From the NCBI RefSeq assembly GCF_001544535.1, contig NZ_FCON02000025.1, positions 20,203 through 84,202 of the forward strand: a DNA stretch of 64,000 nucleotides, in the 5' to 3' direction. Origin of the DNA: Caballeronia choica (GTDB lineage Bacteria; Pseudomonadota; Gammaproteobacteria; Burkholderiales; Burkholderiaceae). This document shows, in pieces, positions 44,691 to 52,801 of the stretch (position 1 is the first letter of the stretch; every line of letters begins with the position of its first letter). A program made the translations under genes and the position numbers. Below the pieces are notes generated by a model that saw only the letters and a program-made list of their open reading frames with translations, was not told the DNA's origin and searched no databases.

Positions 44691-46130
44691 CTAATCCAAC
44701 GTCTTCACGCGCGGACGCCCAATCGAACGCAGGATGCGCTCGCCCTCCCGCGCGTCCTTTTCCTCCGACACCGCCGCCCACGCCCGCGCGAAACCGCGCT
44801 GGTAGTCGCTGGCTTCGGGTAGCGTCGCAAGCCGCTCGGCGGCGACGGCGGCGTCGTTTCCTTCGCCAAGCACCGTCTGCAGGCGCCCCAGGCGTTTTGC
44901 GATGCTGCCGTGCGTGCGTTGCGTCGTCAGCGAGCGCAGGAATTCGAGCGCGTAGCGCAGCCGTTTCGCGTGGATGCGCACGCGATGCCGCGAGGGCACG
45001 TCGAGTGTCGCGAGATCCGGCACCCTGGCGATCTTCCGATAGAGCTTGCGGACGTGCGTTTTCGCGTAGTCCATGAGCGGGACGGGTTCGTCCTCGGGAC
45101 GCGCGTCGAGCCGTCCGAGCCATTCGACGAACGCAAGCGACAGCAGCAAGTACCGCCTCGAGCGCAGTGCTTCGCCGAGCTTTTCCCGCGCGGCAAGCCG
45201 TTTCGTGTTGGCGGCGTCGATCGCGTTCTGCCACGACGGGCCGCCGGCGTCCGCCGCAGCGAAGGCGGTGAGTGCGGTATCGGTGAAGACGTCCCAGTCG
45301 CGGGCGTCGGCGAGCAGGTCGCCGAACCATTTCAGATCGGGCGCGACGGTCTCGTTCCAGGCTTCGTCGACGTACTCGGGGAACAGCTTCAGCAGCGTCT
45401 TCAGCCGCCGCTGCGCGACGCGCAACTGATGCACGCGATCGACATCGAGCGAATGGCGCGCGCCCGCGTCGTTGCCAAACCAGTGCAACGCAACCGATGC
45501 CGCGATCTCGAGGAACGCCTCGCGGGTCGTCGACTGCTTCGGCAGATCGAGCTTCGACGCGTAGATGACCGGGGCATCGGAGGAAGCGACGGTGCCAGCG
45601 TTGGCATCGGCCAATAGCAACAACGGCAATGAATCGACCGCTTCACGCGCGAGGCTGAACATCCCGTCGAACGCGCTTTCGTCGTCGCGGGGCGCGGCAA
45701 AGGTCAAGATGATCCGCTCGCCGTTCTCGGCCGTGAGCGTCGCGAGGACGTTGCCGATGCGCCATTGCACGCGCCTCATTTCGCGCGCGGGCCCCGGCTC
45801 GACATCGCGGCCCTCAAGGGACGGAAGTACGTCGCCAAACCCGCTCAGCGATGCAGCGAGATCGCCCGCCGTCGGCCGGACACACTCGCGGCAGCGCGAC
45901 AGGCCGGGCAGGATCGGGCGCAGTTGCTCGACCGCGTGGACCGTCGACTGGCCCTCCTCTGTGCCGACCCACAGGCGCCAGCCATCCACGCCGGTTTCGA
46001 GGTCCTGAAGCACCACGCGGGAGCGCACGGCTTCGGCTCCCGCAAGCGACGGCAGCGCCGCCAGGTTGCCAGCGAATTCCTCGAATGATTTCTCCGGCGA
46101 GACCAGCGCCAGTTCAATCCGTGCCGTCAT
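44691..46130 (-). CDS. CHAD domain-containing protein (CYTH-like N-terminus)
   Basis: This 479-residue protein has an N-terminal half that resembles a degenerate CYTH domain (MTARIELALVSPE start, but without the EIERK signature) and a C-terminal CHAD domain (about 210-465). The CHAD part shows the paired helical histidine/arginine motifs VHQLRVAQRRLKTLLKLF and HAKRLRYALEFLRS. CHAD domains bind polyphosphate and locate to polyphosphate granules. It is divergent from a PiT phosphate transporter, which fits a phosphate-storage role. GAGG lies 5 bases before the ATG. Confidence 0.87.
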   Translation of the reverse strand: MTARIELALVSPEKSFEEFAGNLAALPSLAGAEAVRSRVVLQDLETGVDGWRLWVGTEEGQSTVHAVEQLRPILPGLSRCRECVRPTAGDLAASLSGFGDVLPSLEGRDVEPGPAREMRRVQWRIGNVLATLTAENGERIILTFAAPRDDESAFDGMFSLAREAVDSLPLLLLADANAGTVASSDAPVIYASKLDLPKQSTTREAFLEIAASVALHWFGNDAGARHSLDVDRVHQLRVAQRRLKTLLKLFPEYVDEAWNETVAPDLKWFGDLLADARDWDVFTDTALTAFAAADAGGPSWQNAIDAANTKRLAAREKLGEALRSRRYLLLSLAFVEWLGRLDARPEDEPVPLMDYAKTHVRKLYRKIARVPDLATLDVPSRHRVRIHAKRLRYALEFLRSLTTQRTHGSIAKRLGRLQTVLGEGNDAAVAAERLATLPEASDYQRGFARAWAAVSEEKDAREGERILRSIGRPRVKTLD

Positions 46131-46301
46131 GGATTCCTCGCAAAATCGCGCGAACGCCTTGCAGATCAGACAAATTCAGCTTACAGCGCGTTCATCAAAG
46201 CGACACAAAGCGCGTGCCACCATGGCGGCCTGCGGACGAGCAAGCCGCCTGCGTCAACGCCCATCAGAGCCTACATCGTAACGCCCACCCAAGGACGCAC
46301 C

Positions 46302-47888
46302 ATGACCGATCTCGCGTTTCCCCAGTCAGGAGAAGGCCGCTCGCTCGGGCAGCGGCTCGCGCTGCTGCTGTTTTTCCTCGTGATCACTGCGGGCGCCATT
46401 TACTGCATCGTGCATCTGCTGGAAGACCTGGAGCCGGTCCGGCAAGCGTCGTGGCTGCCTTACGCGCTGCTCGGCGTCGCGCTCCTGATCGCGCTCGGCT
46501 TCGAATTCGTCAATGGCTTCCACGATACGGCCAACGCCGTCGCCACCGTCATCTACACGCATTCGCTGACGCCGAATCTGGCCGTCGTCTGGTCGGGCGC
46601 GTGGAACTTCATCGGCGTGCTGGTTTCGAGCGGCGCGGTCGCGTTCGGGATCCTGCAATTGCTGCCGGTGGAGTTGATCATCGGCGTCGGGACGACGCAA
46701 GGATTCGCGATGGTGTTCGCGCTCCTCATCGCCGCGATCATCTGGAATCTCGGCACGTGGGCGCTCGGCCTTCCTTCTTCGAGTTCGCACACGCTGATCG
46801 GTTCGGTGATCGGCGTCGGGCTGATGAACCAGATGCTGCACGGCACGAACGGCACCTCGGGCGTCGACTGGAGTCAGGCGATGTCGGTCGGCAAGTCGCT
46901 GCTGTTTTCGCCGCTCGTCGGATTTATCGCGGCGGGCTTCCTGCTTTATGTGCTGAAGCTCGTCGTGAAGGTTCCCTCGCTCTACAAGGAGCCGGAGAAA
47001 AACACGCCGCCGCCGTTCTGGATCCGCTGCCTGCTGATCCTCACGTGCACTGGCGTCTCGTTCGCGCACGGCTCGAACGACGGCCAGAAAGGCATGGGAC
47101 TCATCATGCTGATCCTGATCGGCACCGTGCCCACGGCCTACGCGCTGAACAAGGCGGTGACCTCCGACGAGACGCAGACGTTCCTCTCGGTAAGCCATCA
47201 CGCCTCCGAAGTGCTCGGCCGGTACGCCAACGGCGCGGCGCCTGTCGCCGATCCGCGCGCCGACGTCGAGCGCTTCGTGCAGACGAAACAGCTCACGCCG
47301 ACTACGGTGGTCGCGGTGAAACAGGTGGTCGACCTGATCGACTCGCAGGTCCGCCCGAACGGTTCGATCGCGGCCGTGCCGCAGGGCATCGTCAATAACG
47401 TGCGCAACAACATGTACATCGTGTCCGAGGCAATGCGGCTGATGGAAAAGCAGAAGACGCCCGCCTTCGCTCCCGACGACACCGCCGTCCTCGACAACTA
47501 CAAGCACGAGCTCGATCACGCGACGAAGTTCATCCCGACCTGGGTCAAGGTCGCCGTGGCCGTCGCGCTCGGACTCGGGACGATGGTCGGCTGGAAGCGG
47601 ATCGTGGTGACCGTCGGCGAGCGCATCGGCAAGACGCATCTGACGTATGGACAGGGCGCGTCGGCCGAACTCGTCGCGATGCTGACGATCGGCGCCGCCG
47701 ACGTCTACGGCCTGCCCGTCAGCACGACGCACGTGTTGTCATCGGGTGTCGCGGGGACGATGGCCGCCAACGGCTCCGGCCTGCAATGGCGTACGGTGCG
47801 CAGTCTCGCGCTCGCGTGGATTCTGACGTTGCCTGTCTCGATCGCGCTGGCGGGCGGGCTGTTCTGGGTGTTCCGCGGCGTGTTCTGA
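46302..47888 (+). CDS. pit: PiT family inorganic phosphate transporter
   Basis: A 528-residue inner-membrane protein importing metal-phosphate with protons. The duplicated PiT signatures are visible: GFEFVNGFHDTANAVAT in the first half and SFAHGSNDGQKGMG in the second, with GLPSSSSHTLIGSVIGVG and GLPVSTTHVLSSGVAG as the paired helical repeats. A hydrophilic loop of about 170 residues separates the halves. AAGGA precedes the ATG. Divergent partner: the CHAD protein. Confidence 0.93.
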   Translation: MTDLAFPQSGEGRSLGQRLALLLFFLVITAGAIYCIVHLLEDLEPVRQASWLPYALLGVALLIALGFEFVNGFHDTANAVATVIYTHSLTPNLAVVWSGAWNFIGVLVSSGAVAFGILQLLPVELIIGVGTTQGFAMVFALLIAAIIWNLGTWALGLPSSSSHTLIGSVIGVGLMNQMLHGTNGTSGVDWSQAMSVGKSLLFSPLVGFIAAGFLLYVLKLVVKVPSLYKEPEKNTPPPFWIRCLLILTCTGVSFAHGSNDGQKGMGLIMLILIGTVPTAYALNKAVTSDETQTFLSVSHHASEVLGRYANGAAPVADPRADVERFVQTKQLTPTTVVAVKQVVDLIDSQVRPNGSIAAVPQGIVNNVRNNMYIVSEAMRLMEKQKTPAFAPDDTAVLDNYKHELDHATKFIPTWVKVAVAVALGLGTMVGWKRIVVTVGERIGKTHLTYGQGASAELVAMLTIGAADVYGLPVSTTHVLSSGVAGTMAANGSGLQWRTVRSLALAWILTLPVSIALAGGLFWVFRGVF

Positions 47889-48164
47889 AGCGCTCGCCAC
47901 GGCGGCTTACAAAACGCTCGGCGAAGCGTGCAATTCTTGCCGAGTCCTGTCTTTTCGACTCTGCGCCGCCGCTCCGACCGGCGGCGCACTCCGTTCCTGC
48001 ACGGGGCTCGCGCCCGTGTGGCACAGCCCTTGCTGAATGCTGGGCGTCGATCGCAAACCAAAAGGTGATCGCGGCGGCTGGACACCCGCCGCGTGGCGCG
48101 TCGTCGTCTCGACGAATGCGCATGCCCGCCAAATCCCGCGATCTTTGAACAAGGAGAAGTCGAT

Positions 48165-48323
48165 ATGACGATCGGAACCATCTTGCTGATCATCCTGATC
48201 CTGCTGCTGATCGGGGCCATTCCGTCGTGGCCGCACAGCCGCGCCTGGGGCTACGGCCCGAGCGGCATACTCGGCGTCGTGCTGGTTGTGGTGATTGTCC
48301 TCTTGCTCATGGGACGCTTATAA
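48165..48323 (+). CDS. DUF3309 family small membrane protein
   Basis: A 52-residue peptide with two hydrophobic helices (TIGTILLIILILLLIGAIPS, then LGVVLVVVIVLLLMGRL) joined by the WPHSRAWGYGPSG turn, the DUF3309 pattern. AAGGAG lies 9 bases before the ATG. Function unknown. The 276 bases between it and the phosphate transporter (47889-48164) hold no gene I can support. Confidence 0.88.
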   Translation: MTIGTILLIILILLLIGAIPSWPHSRAWGYGPSGILGVVLVVVIVLLLMGRL

Positions 48324-48395
48324 AGATGCCGTAACGCGCTCTGCGTTCGGCGCTGAACGGTGCTAAGTTCCTGAATTGACCCGTTCGATACAACT

Positions 48396-48436
48396 CGGTT
48401 GACGGGCCGTCCCACGGCTCGTCAACCGTTTTTTTT
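48396..48436 (+). terminator. Terminator or attenuator directly before the SDR gene
   Basis: CGGTTGACGGGCCGT and ACGGCTCGTCAACCG pair with one mismatch around CCC and are followed by eight T. The T run ends exactly where the ribosome binding site GGAG (48437-48440) of the next gene begins, so the element lies in that gene's leader. Confidence 0.8.
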
Positions 48437-48448
48437 GGAGATCAACCG

Positions 48449-49237
48449 ATGAACCTGCACCTCGACAACAAGCTCGCGCTCGTATCCGGATCGACGAAGG
48501 GAATCGGCCACGCGATCGCCGTGGGGCTCGCGCGGGAAGGCGCGCGGGTGATCGTGAATGGCCGCACGCAGAAGTCCGTCGACGATGCGCTCGCGAAGCT
48601 GCGCGAACAGGTGCCCGACGCGAAAGCCGAAGGCTTCGCCGGCGATCTCGCCGAGCGCGCGCAGGTCGATGCGATCGTCGCGCGCTATCCGGCGGTCGAC
48701 GTTCTCGTGAACAATCTCGGCATCTTCGATCCGAAACCGTTCGACGACATCCCCGACGAAGACTGGCAGCGTTTCTTCGACACCAATGTGATGTCGGGCG
48801 TGCGGCTCACGCGTGCATACCTGTCGAAGATGAAGGAGAAGAACTGGGGGCGCGTGGTGTTCATCAGCAGCGAGAGCGGCGTCCAGATACCCGTGGAGAT
48901 GATCCATTACGGCGTGACGAAGACGGCGCAGCTCGGCTTGTCGCGTGGGCTGGCTGAGAGTTGCGCGGGCACTGGGGTGACGGTCAACGCCGTGCTGCCG
49001 GGTCCGACGCATTCGGACGGCGTCGAGGAGATGGCGCAGAAGATGGGCGGCGGCAAGTCGTTCCGCGAATTCGAGAAGGAGTTCTTCGAAACTGGGCGGC
49101 CGAGTTCGCTGATCAAGCGTTTCGCGACGACCGAGGAAGTCGCGAACATGGTGGTGTATGTGTGCTCGGAGGCGTCGTCGGCGACGAACGGCGCGGCGTT
49201 GCGCGTGGACGGCGGGGTTGTGCGCTCGGCGTTTTGA
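48449..49237 (+). CDS. Short-chain dehydrogenase/reductase
   Basis: A 262-residue SDR with the cofactor motif SGSTKGIG (a variant of TGxxxGIG), NNLGIF, the catalytic Ser (SSESG) and Tyr-x-x-x-Lys (YGVTK), and the C-terminal GAALRVDGGVV. An Arg in VNGRTQ after strand 2 suggests NADP(H). It is preceded by a strong terminator abutting its ribosome binding site and followed by another. Substrate unknown. Confidence 0.9.
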   Translation: MNLHLDNKLALVSGSTKGIGHAIAVGLAREGARVIVNGRTQKSVDDALAKLREQVPDAKAEGFAGDLAERAQVDAIVARYPAVDVLVNNLGIFDPKPFDDIPDEDWQRFFDTNVMSGVRLTRAYLSKMKEKNWGRVVFISSESGVQIPVEMIHYGVTKTAQLGLSRGLAESCAGTGVTVNAVLPGPTHSDGVEEMAQKMGGGKSFREFEKEFFETGRPSSLIKRFATTEEVANMVVYVCSEASSATNGAALRVDGGVVRSAF

Positions 49238-49267
49238 GTTCGTGGGCCATCGCTTCCGATAAAAAAG

Positions 49268-49293
49268 AAAGGGCGCTCATTCGAGCGCCCTTT
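49268..49293 (+). terminator. Terminator of the SDR gene
   Basis: AAAGGGCGCTC, ATTC loop, GAGCGCCCTTT, then CTGTTT. It lies 30 bases after the SDR stop and separates it from the convergent small gene. Confidence 0.85.
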
Positions 49294-49332
49294 CTGTTTA
49301 ATCCGAGAAGCTTAGGCCTTCCCAGCCCGCTC

Positions 49333-49644
49333 TCACACCCGCAGCACCTGCCCGTCCGGCCCGATCTTGCGCGGCAATTCCATCACCGGCTCGGCTTGCC
49401 GGGGCGCCGGCTTCACGCGCGGCACGGCGACCGGCTGCGCGACCGATGTCTTGTCGGCAACCTTCTTCACCGACGTCACGTTCTTGTGCTTCTTCTTCGC
49501 CTGCACGGGCACGACGTTGTGTGCCTTCGCCCTGGTTTTCGCGGTTTGCGCCTCGGGCGGATTCCAGACTTCGGTGTAACGCTCGGCTGCCAACGCGGTC
49601 GACGATGCCACCAAAAGACAAATAGTGAGGAATACGGGCTTCAA
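49333..49644 (-). CDS. Small exported basic protein (hypothetical)
   Basis: About 103 residues with a Sec signal peptide (LKPVFLTICLLVASSTALA, cleavage before AERY), then YTEVWNPPEAQ and a Lys/Ala/Pro/Val-rich low-complexity tail ending in RKIGPDGQVLRV. I start at a TTG (49644), because GGAG lies 8 bases before it and the signal peptide begins there; the upstream open frame has no fitting start. It would be periplasmic. A consensus LexA box lies about 110 bases upstream. No family recognised. Confidence 0.65.
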   Translation of the reverse strand: MKPVFLTICLLVASSTALAAERYTEVWNPPEAQTAKTRAKAHNVVPVQAKKKHKNVTSVKKVADKTSVAQPVAVPRVKPAPRQAEPVMELPRKIGPDGQVLRV

Positions 49645-49751
49645 GACAATCGCTCCATGTGTGGTCTGTCTCCGCGCACGCGGAGGAATCCATCGTGGGG
49701 AAAAAGCATTGCGAACGGGCATCGCTCAATGCCCATCTTCCGGCAATTAAG

Positions 49752-49767
49752 CTGTATGAATATACAG
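49752..49767. promoter_or_regulatory. lexA site: LexA (SOS) box
   Basis: CTGTATGAATATACAG fits the CTGT-N8-ACAG consensus perfectly, and the flanking TAA extends the match. On the minus strand TTGACC lies at 49779-49784, so the box would overlap a promoter towards the 49.33 kb gene. On the plus strand it is followed 120 bases later by a terminator with no clear gene between. Confidence 0.75.
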
Positions 49768-49887
49768 TAAATTCACGCGGTCAAAAAGCCTCAACACCTC
49801 GGCGTGGCAAAAATGCCAAACGTTTCCGTCCGAAGGTTTAAGTTGCGCTTAATTCTCACTGGCCACACTCATCCCGTCTCCCTGTTT

Positions 49888-49927
49888 GCCACCGTGCCGT
49901 CGTGTAGCGGTCGGTGGCTTCTTTTTT
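49888..49927 (+). terminator. Terminator downstream of the LexA box
   Basis: GCCACCG and CGGTGGC enclose an inner CCG/CGG pairing, followed by TTCTTTTTTC. No annotated plus-strand gene ends here; the only upstream element on this strand is the LexA-box region, so it may end a small transcript. Confidence 0.65.
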
Positions 49928-49968
49928 CGGCTGCTTGCCACGAGCATCTACATGAGTGAGGACAGGCC

Positions 49969-50226
49969 ATGTCTGCCAACGCATCATCCAGGAATCTCGC
50001 ATCGGAGATGAAATCCCAGCACTCGCTGGCGCTGCACGAGTGCCGTTTGTCGGCGCCGTTCGACCAGCCATTCGGCCCACCTTACCGGCTGGTCGAATGG
50101 GTGTTGAAGAACGATCGCTGCATTCAGCGCCGGGTCGTTCCGGCGGATTGCACGACCTCGCAAATCGCCGATGTGCTCAGAACCCACGTGCCGGGCCGTC
50201 GCTATGGTCCAGCCGATAACGACTAA
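49969..50226 (+). CDS. Hypothetical protein, 85 residues
   Basis: The ATG is preceded by GAGGACAGG. The protein is soluble-looking with two Cys in the first 50 residues, a conserved-looking PFGPPYRLVEWVLKNDRCIQ stretch and a basic C-terminal part (RTHVPGRRYGPAD). It ends shortly before the promoter of the toxin-antitoxin pair. I do not recognise it; it could be a third component of that locus or unrelated. Confidence 0.55.
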   Translation: MSANASSRNLASEMKSQHSLALHECRLSAPFDQPFGPPYRLVEWVLKNDRCIQRRVVPADCTTSQIADVLRTHVPGRRYGPADND

Positions 50227-50250
50227 AACACATTTCGCTTGACAAGTCGC

Positions 50251-50279
50251 TTGACCAAATCCATATATGGACTATTATA
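50251..50279 (+). promoter_or_regulatory. Promoter and operator of the Xre/RES operon
   Basis: TTGACC (50251-50256) and TATTAT/ATTATA (50273-50279) are spaced 16-17 bases. The perfect 12-bp palindrome TCCATATATGGA (50260-50271) lies between them. CGCTTGAC is also directly repeated just upstream with a 12-base period. This is the standard layout for autorepression by the antitoxin. Confidence 0.75.
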
Positions 50280-50309
50280 AAAATCAAGTTCCAATGGAGA
50301 CTAACTCAA

Positions 50310-50747
50310 ATGACCAACGCCGCCCGTGCAACTCCAGCGGTACATGAACACGCGGCGCCGCGTCCGGCGCCCGACCTGGGTGACCTATCGGCTGCTGGCC
50401 TGCGTGCTTTCTTCAGGATTGCCAGCGCGTGGTCGCTTTCCGCCGACGAACAAATCGTGCTGCTCGGCAAGCCGGGGCGCTCGACGTTCTTCAAGTGGAA
50501 ATCGGAGCCGCACACCGCGCGCCTCGGCCGCGATACGCTGGAGCGCCTGTCGCTGATTCTCGGCATCTACAAGGCGCTGCAGATTCTTTTGCCCCAACCC
50601 GAAGCCGCCGATACCTGGGTGAAGCGCGCCAACAGCGCGCCGCCTTTTGGCGGCCGTCCGGCGCTCGACCGGATGCTGGCCGGCAATGTCAGCGATCTGG
50701 TCGCGGTCCGGCAATACCTCGATGCCATGCGAGGCGGATGGGCGTGA
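50310..50747 (+). CDS. Xre/MbcA/ParS-type antitoxin
   Basis: A 145-residue antitoxin with an N-terminal Xre-like DNA-binding region (about 25-85: AWSLSADEQIVLLGKPGRST, FFKWKSEP) and a C-terminal toxin-binding (DUF2384) domain (FGGRPALDRMLAGNVSDLVA, VRQYLDAMRGGW). It neutralises the RES toxin and represses its own promoter. GGAG lies 11 bases before the ATG. Its stop overlaps the toxin start. Confidence 0.9.
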   Translation: MTNAARATPAVHEHAAPRPAPDLGDLSAAGLRAFFRIASAWSLSADEQIVLLGKPGRSTFFKWKSEPHTARLGRDTLERLSLILGIYKALQILLPQPEAADTWVKRANSAPPFGGRPALDRMLAGNVSDLVAVRQYLDAMRGGWA

Positions 50748-51469
50748 CAGAACGGACTGCTTTATCCGGCTGGCGCGAGAACTGGCCTCACAACACCGTC
50801 GACTGGTCGCCCGCATTTCGCGTAATTCCCACCCGCTTTCCCGCCGTCAACCTGTTCGACCGCGTGGCCTCGCCGGAGGATTTCGAAGCGCTTTACGCGC
50901 TCGAAGCGATGACCAACGACCGGCTGCGCACCGAAGTCGGCGAACTCGATCTCGTCCCGCGCGAGGAGCGTTGCTTCGGTCCGGGCTGCGGCCCGATCAT
51001 GGCGGCCTTCACGCACCTGAACCCGAACGGCAGCCGCTTTTCCGACGGCAGTTACGGCGTCTTCTATTGCGCGCGCGGCCGGCAGACCGCGATCGCGGAG
51101 ACGCGCTATCACTCGGCGCTGTTCCTGATGGCGACGAACGAAGCGCCGCTGCGTCAGCAGATGCGCCTGTACACGGTGACGGCGCGTGGCGAAGCGGTGG
51201 ATCTGCGCGGAGGTCTTTTGGAGAAGGCGTCGCTCGATCCGCGCATCCTCGCACCGGACGATTATGGTCCTGGTAAAGCGCTCGGCCGCGCGGCGCGCAA
51301 TGCGGGGGCGCCGGGGATCGTGTATCCGTCGGTGCGGGATGCGGAAGGAGAGTGCCTCGCCGCGTTCCGCACGACGATGTTGCGTGATTGCCGCCATGCG
51401 GCGCATCTCGAATACAACTGGAACGGCGAAACGATCGACTACGTGCTGGAGACGAATCAAATCGGGTGA
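50738..51469 (+). CDS. RES domain toxin (NAD+-degrading type)
   Basis: RES-domain toxins of the MbcT/ParT group deplete NAD+ (phosphorolysis) or ADP-ribosylate a target. The 243-residue product has the family features FRVIPTRFP with the conserved Arg, GSRFSDGSYGVFYCA with Ser/Tyr, and IAETRYH with the catalytic Glu, then a late LEYNWNGETIDY. It overlaps the antitoxin by 10 bases; a GTG at 50744, in a GTGA overlap with a better-spaced GAGG, is an alternative start. The pair forms a complete type II toxin-antitoxin operon beside topoisomerase IB. Confidence 0.9.
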   Translation: MGVTERTALSGWRENWPHNTVDWSPAFRVIPTRFPAVNLFDRVASPEDFEALYALEAMTNDRLRTEVGELDLVPREERCFGPGCGPIMAAFTHLNPNGSRFSDGSYGVFYCARGRQTAIAETRYHSALFLMATNEAPLRQQMRLYTVTARGEAVDLRGGLLEKASLDPRILAPDDYGPGKALGRAARNAGAPGIVYPSVRDAEGECLAAFRTTMLRDCRHAAHLEYNWNGETIDYVLETNQIG

Positions 51470-51525
51470 AGGGTCGCAGGCGCTTCGGGATGGTGTAACC
51501 CCAACTCGACCCAAGCGCCAGCGAC

Positions 51526-52737
51526 TCATCCAGGGACAGCGGAAACCCGCCCCGCCCCAAGCGCCAGCGACTTCTTCACCCGCGCTTTCCTGCTCGACTT
51601 CGCAAGCAGACCGGTCAGCCGCGCATCGCTGGCCACCGCACCGCTCCTGTGTTTGCGCGCCGCCTCCCGCGCCCGCCGCTTTGCATCCTTCTCAAGAAAA
51701 ATCGCGAGCGCGGCTTCGTCGGCCTTCAATCCGTGACGGCGCAACGCGGGCATCGCTTCGGCGAGTTCGCCCGCTTCGAACGCCTCGATCACGGCCGGGT
51801 GCACATAACACTTGCGACACACGGCGGGCGTATTGCGCAGCAGTTGCGACACCTCCTTGATCGTGCCGACCACGAGCTTGCGCGCCTCGATCACGGTCTC
51901 CCAAGTCTGGCGCCTGAGCGCCGCGAGCGCGAACACGCTGCCGGCCCACGTCCGATAGTCCTTCGCGGTGAAATCGGCGCCGGTGATCTCGCGCAGATAG
52001 TCGTTGATATCCGACGACGACACCGAATGCCGCGCGCCGTCCGCGTCGAGATACTGAAACAGGTCCTGTCCCGCGAGATCCATGCAGCGCCTGACGATCC
52101 TGGCGACGCGCGGGTCGCTCACCGGCACGTCGTGCTCGATGCCGCTCTTGCCGCGAAACTGAAAGCGCAAGGTGCCGGCGGTCATCTTCAGATGCTTCTT
52201 GCGCAAGGTCGTGAGGCCGTACGAGCGGTTGTCGCGGGCATATTCCTCGCTGCCGACGCGAATCAGCGTCGTGTCGAGCAGACGGACCACCGTCGCAAGC
52301 ACCTTGTCGCGCGGCATGCCGTCGAGGGCGAGATCGCGCGTCACGCGGGCGCGCAGCTTCGGCAGCACGGCGCCGAATGCGAGCATGCGTTCGTACTTGG
52401 TGGCGTCGCGCGTTTCGCGCCATTGCGGGTGATAGCGATACTGCTTGCGGCCGCGCGCGTCGCGGCCGGTCGCCTGCAGATGGCCGCGCGGATCGGGACA
52501 GATCCAGACGTCGATGTAAGCCGGCGGAATCGCGAGGGCATTGATGCGGCGGATTTCCGCCGGGTCGTCGATGCGCTTGCCCTGCGTGTTGAAGAAGGCG
52601 AACGCGCCATCGATCCACTGGCGCGTGTAGCCAGCGCGCGAATCGTCGACGTAGCGCAGGCCGGGCGGCAGGTCTTCCGGGCAGCCTTGCGGGCCGCCGC
52701 TGCCGTTCGATCGATTGAGTTGTGCCGGAGTCGTCAC
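51526..52737 (-). CDS. DNA topoisomerase IB (poxvirus type)
   Basis: This 403-residue enzyme relaxes supercoils by transient 3'-phosphotyrosine cleavage. It has the N-terminal bacterial TopIB domain (LRYVDDSRAGYTRQWIDGAF) and the catalytic core with LIRVGSEEYARDN, RKKHLK, KDYRTWAGS and the active Tyr311 in CRKCYVHP; a Lys/Arg-rich tail follows. Start is a GTG at 52737 with GAGG 7 bases upstream. Confidence 0.94.
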   Translation of the reverse strand: MTTPAQLNRSNGSGGPQGCPEDLPPGLRYVDDSRAGYTRQWIDGAFAFFNTQGKRIDDPAEIRRINALAIPPAYIDVWICPDPRGHLQATGRDARGRKQYRYHPQWRETRDATKYERMLAFGAVLPKLRARVTRDLALDGMPRDKVLATVVRLLDTTLIRVGSEEYARDNRSYGLTTLRKKHLKMTAGTLRFQFRGKSGIEHDVPVSDPRVARIVRRCMDLAGQDLFQYLDADGARHSVSSSDINDYLREITGADFTAKDYRTWAGSVFALAALRRQTWETVIEARKLVVGTIKEVSQLLRNTPAVCRKCYVHPAVIEAFEAGELAEAMPALRRHGLKADEAALAIFLEKDAKRRAREAARKHRSGAVASDARLTGLLAKSSRKARVKKSLALGAGRVSAVPG

Positions 52738-52801
52738 CGCGCGCCTCGCCGTCTCGTGGTCGGATTCCCGACGAAATGAGCAAAGGACGTGCCGGGCGAG
52801 A

